From the NCBI GenBank assembly GCA_900768735.1, contig CAAGDZ010000236.1:1-14116 (forward strand): DNA of 14,116 nucleotides, given 5' to 3'. Below are positions 14,029 through 14,116 of this stretch, one piece after another. Source of the DNA: Oscillospiraceae bacterium. Its GTDB lineage: Bacteria; Bacillota; Clostridia; Oscillospirales; Ruminococcaceae. The position numbers were made by a program, and so were the translations under genes. The notes under the pieces were generated by a model. The model was not told where the DNA came from, made no database searches, and saw only the letters and a program-made list of their open reading frames with translations. Each line of letters opens with the position of its first letter. Position 1 is the stretch's first letter.

Positions 14029-14104
14029 TATTGAATAATGAAAAATTAAATAATGAAAAAAGAATAACGGCGGCTGCGCCGTTCATCAAATTATTCATTA
14101 TTCA
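14029..14104. repeat. Interspersed palindromic repeat, copy B
   Basis: TGAATAAT (14032-14039) and ATTATTCA (14090-14097) bracket a GC-rich inner hairpin, ACGGCG/CGCCGT (14067-14072 and 14077-14082, loop GCTG). It shares CCGTTCATCAAATTATTCA with copy A. The same flanking style (ATTGAATAA at the left) is seen in both copies. Confidence 0.7.
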
Positions 14105-14116
14105 CGTTTCACTAAA

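Overview
The window looks like chromosomal DNA of a gut-type Clostridia bacterium, most likely Oscillospiraceae/Ruminococcus-like. The grounds are a BspA-like leucine-rich-repeat surface protein with Cys-rich repeats and an FnIII-like C-terminus, a T-box leader, sigma-A promoters with TTGACA/TATAAT hexamers and 17-bp spacers, strong AGGAGG-type ribosome binding sites, two lipoproteins and a cytoplasmic GH3 glucosidase. The genus is inferred; no rRNA or other marker is present.

Layout, left to right. (1) 1-1560 (-): a BspA-like secreted protein running off the left edge, driven by a perfect consensus promoter. Divergent from it is a 76-aa XRE-type regulator (1741-1971, +). (2) 2033-4093 (-): ridA and ilvA form an operon behind a T-box leader whose best specifier candidate is AUC (Ile). 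IlvA makes reactive enamine/imine intermediates and RidA hydrolyses them, so the pair is functionally coherent. (3) 4101-4781 (-): a DUF4358-like lipoprotein. (4) 4982-7252 (+): a 756-aa GH3 beta-glucosidase. (5) 7291-8284: an AT-rich islet with a consensus promoter, an unidentified structured RNA of about 180 nt ending in an intrinsic terminator, and, 17 nt further on, a 227-aa gene resembling PBECR-type (barnase/EndoU/ColE5/RelE-like) nuclease domains. An 11-bp direct repeat flanks RNA plus gene. This is the least ordinary part of the window. (6) 8404-9372 (+): an AraC-type regulator with a GyrI-like effector domain. (7) 9469-10800 (+): aroA with its own promoter and strong terminator. (8) 10955-12711 (+): an OmpR-family response regulator (TTG start) and a histidine kinase overlapping by 4 bp. 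(9) 12793-13941 (-): a secreted NagZ-type GH3 lipoprotein, bracketed by two copies of a short palindromic repeat.

Most units are single genes or pairs with their own promoters, so the region is a mosaic of housekeeping functions (isoleucine and aromatic biosynthesis), glycan use, sensing and surface proteins. The candidate for something undescribed is the RNA-terminator-nuclease module at 7291-8213. Its gene order resembles type III toxin-antitoxin loci and riboswitch-controlled genes, but it lacks the tandem repeats of the former and matches no riboswitch consensus I know.
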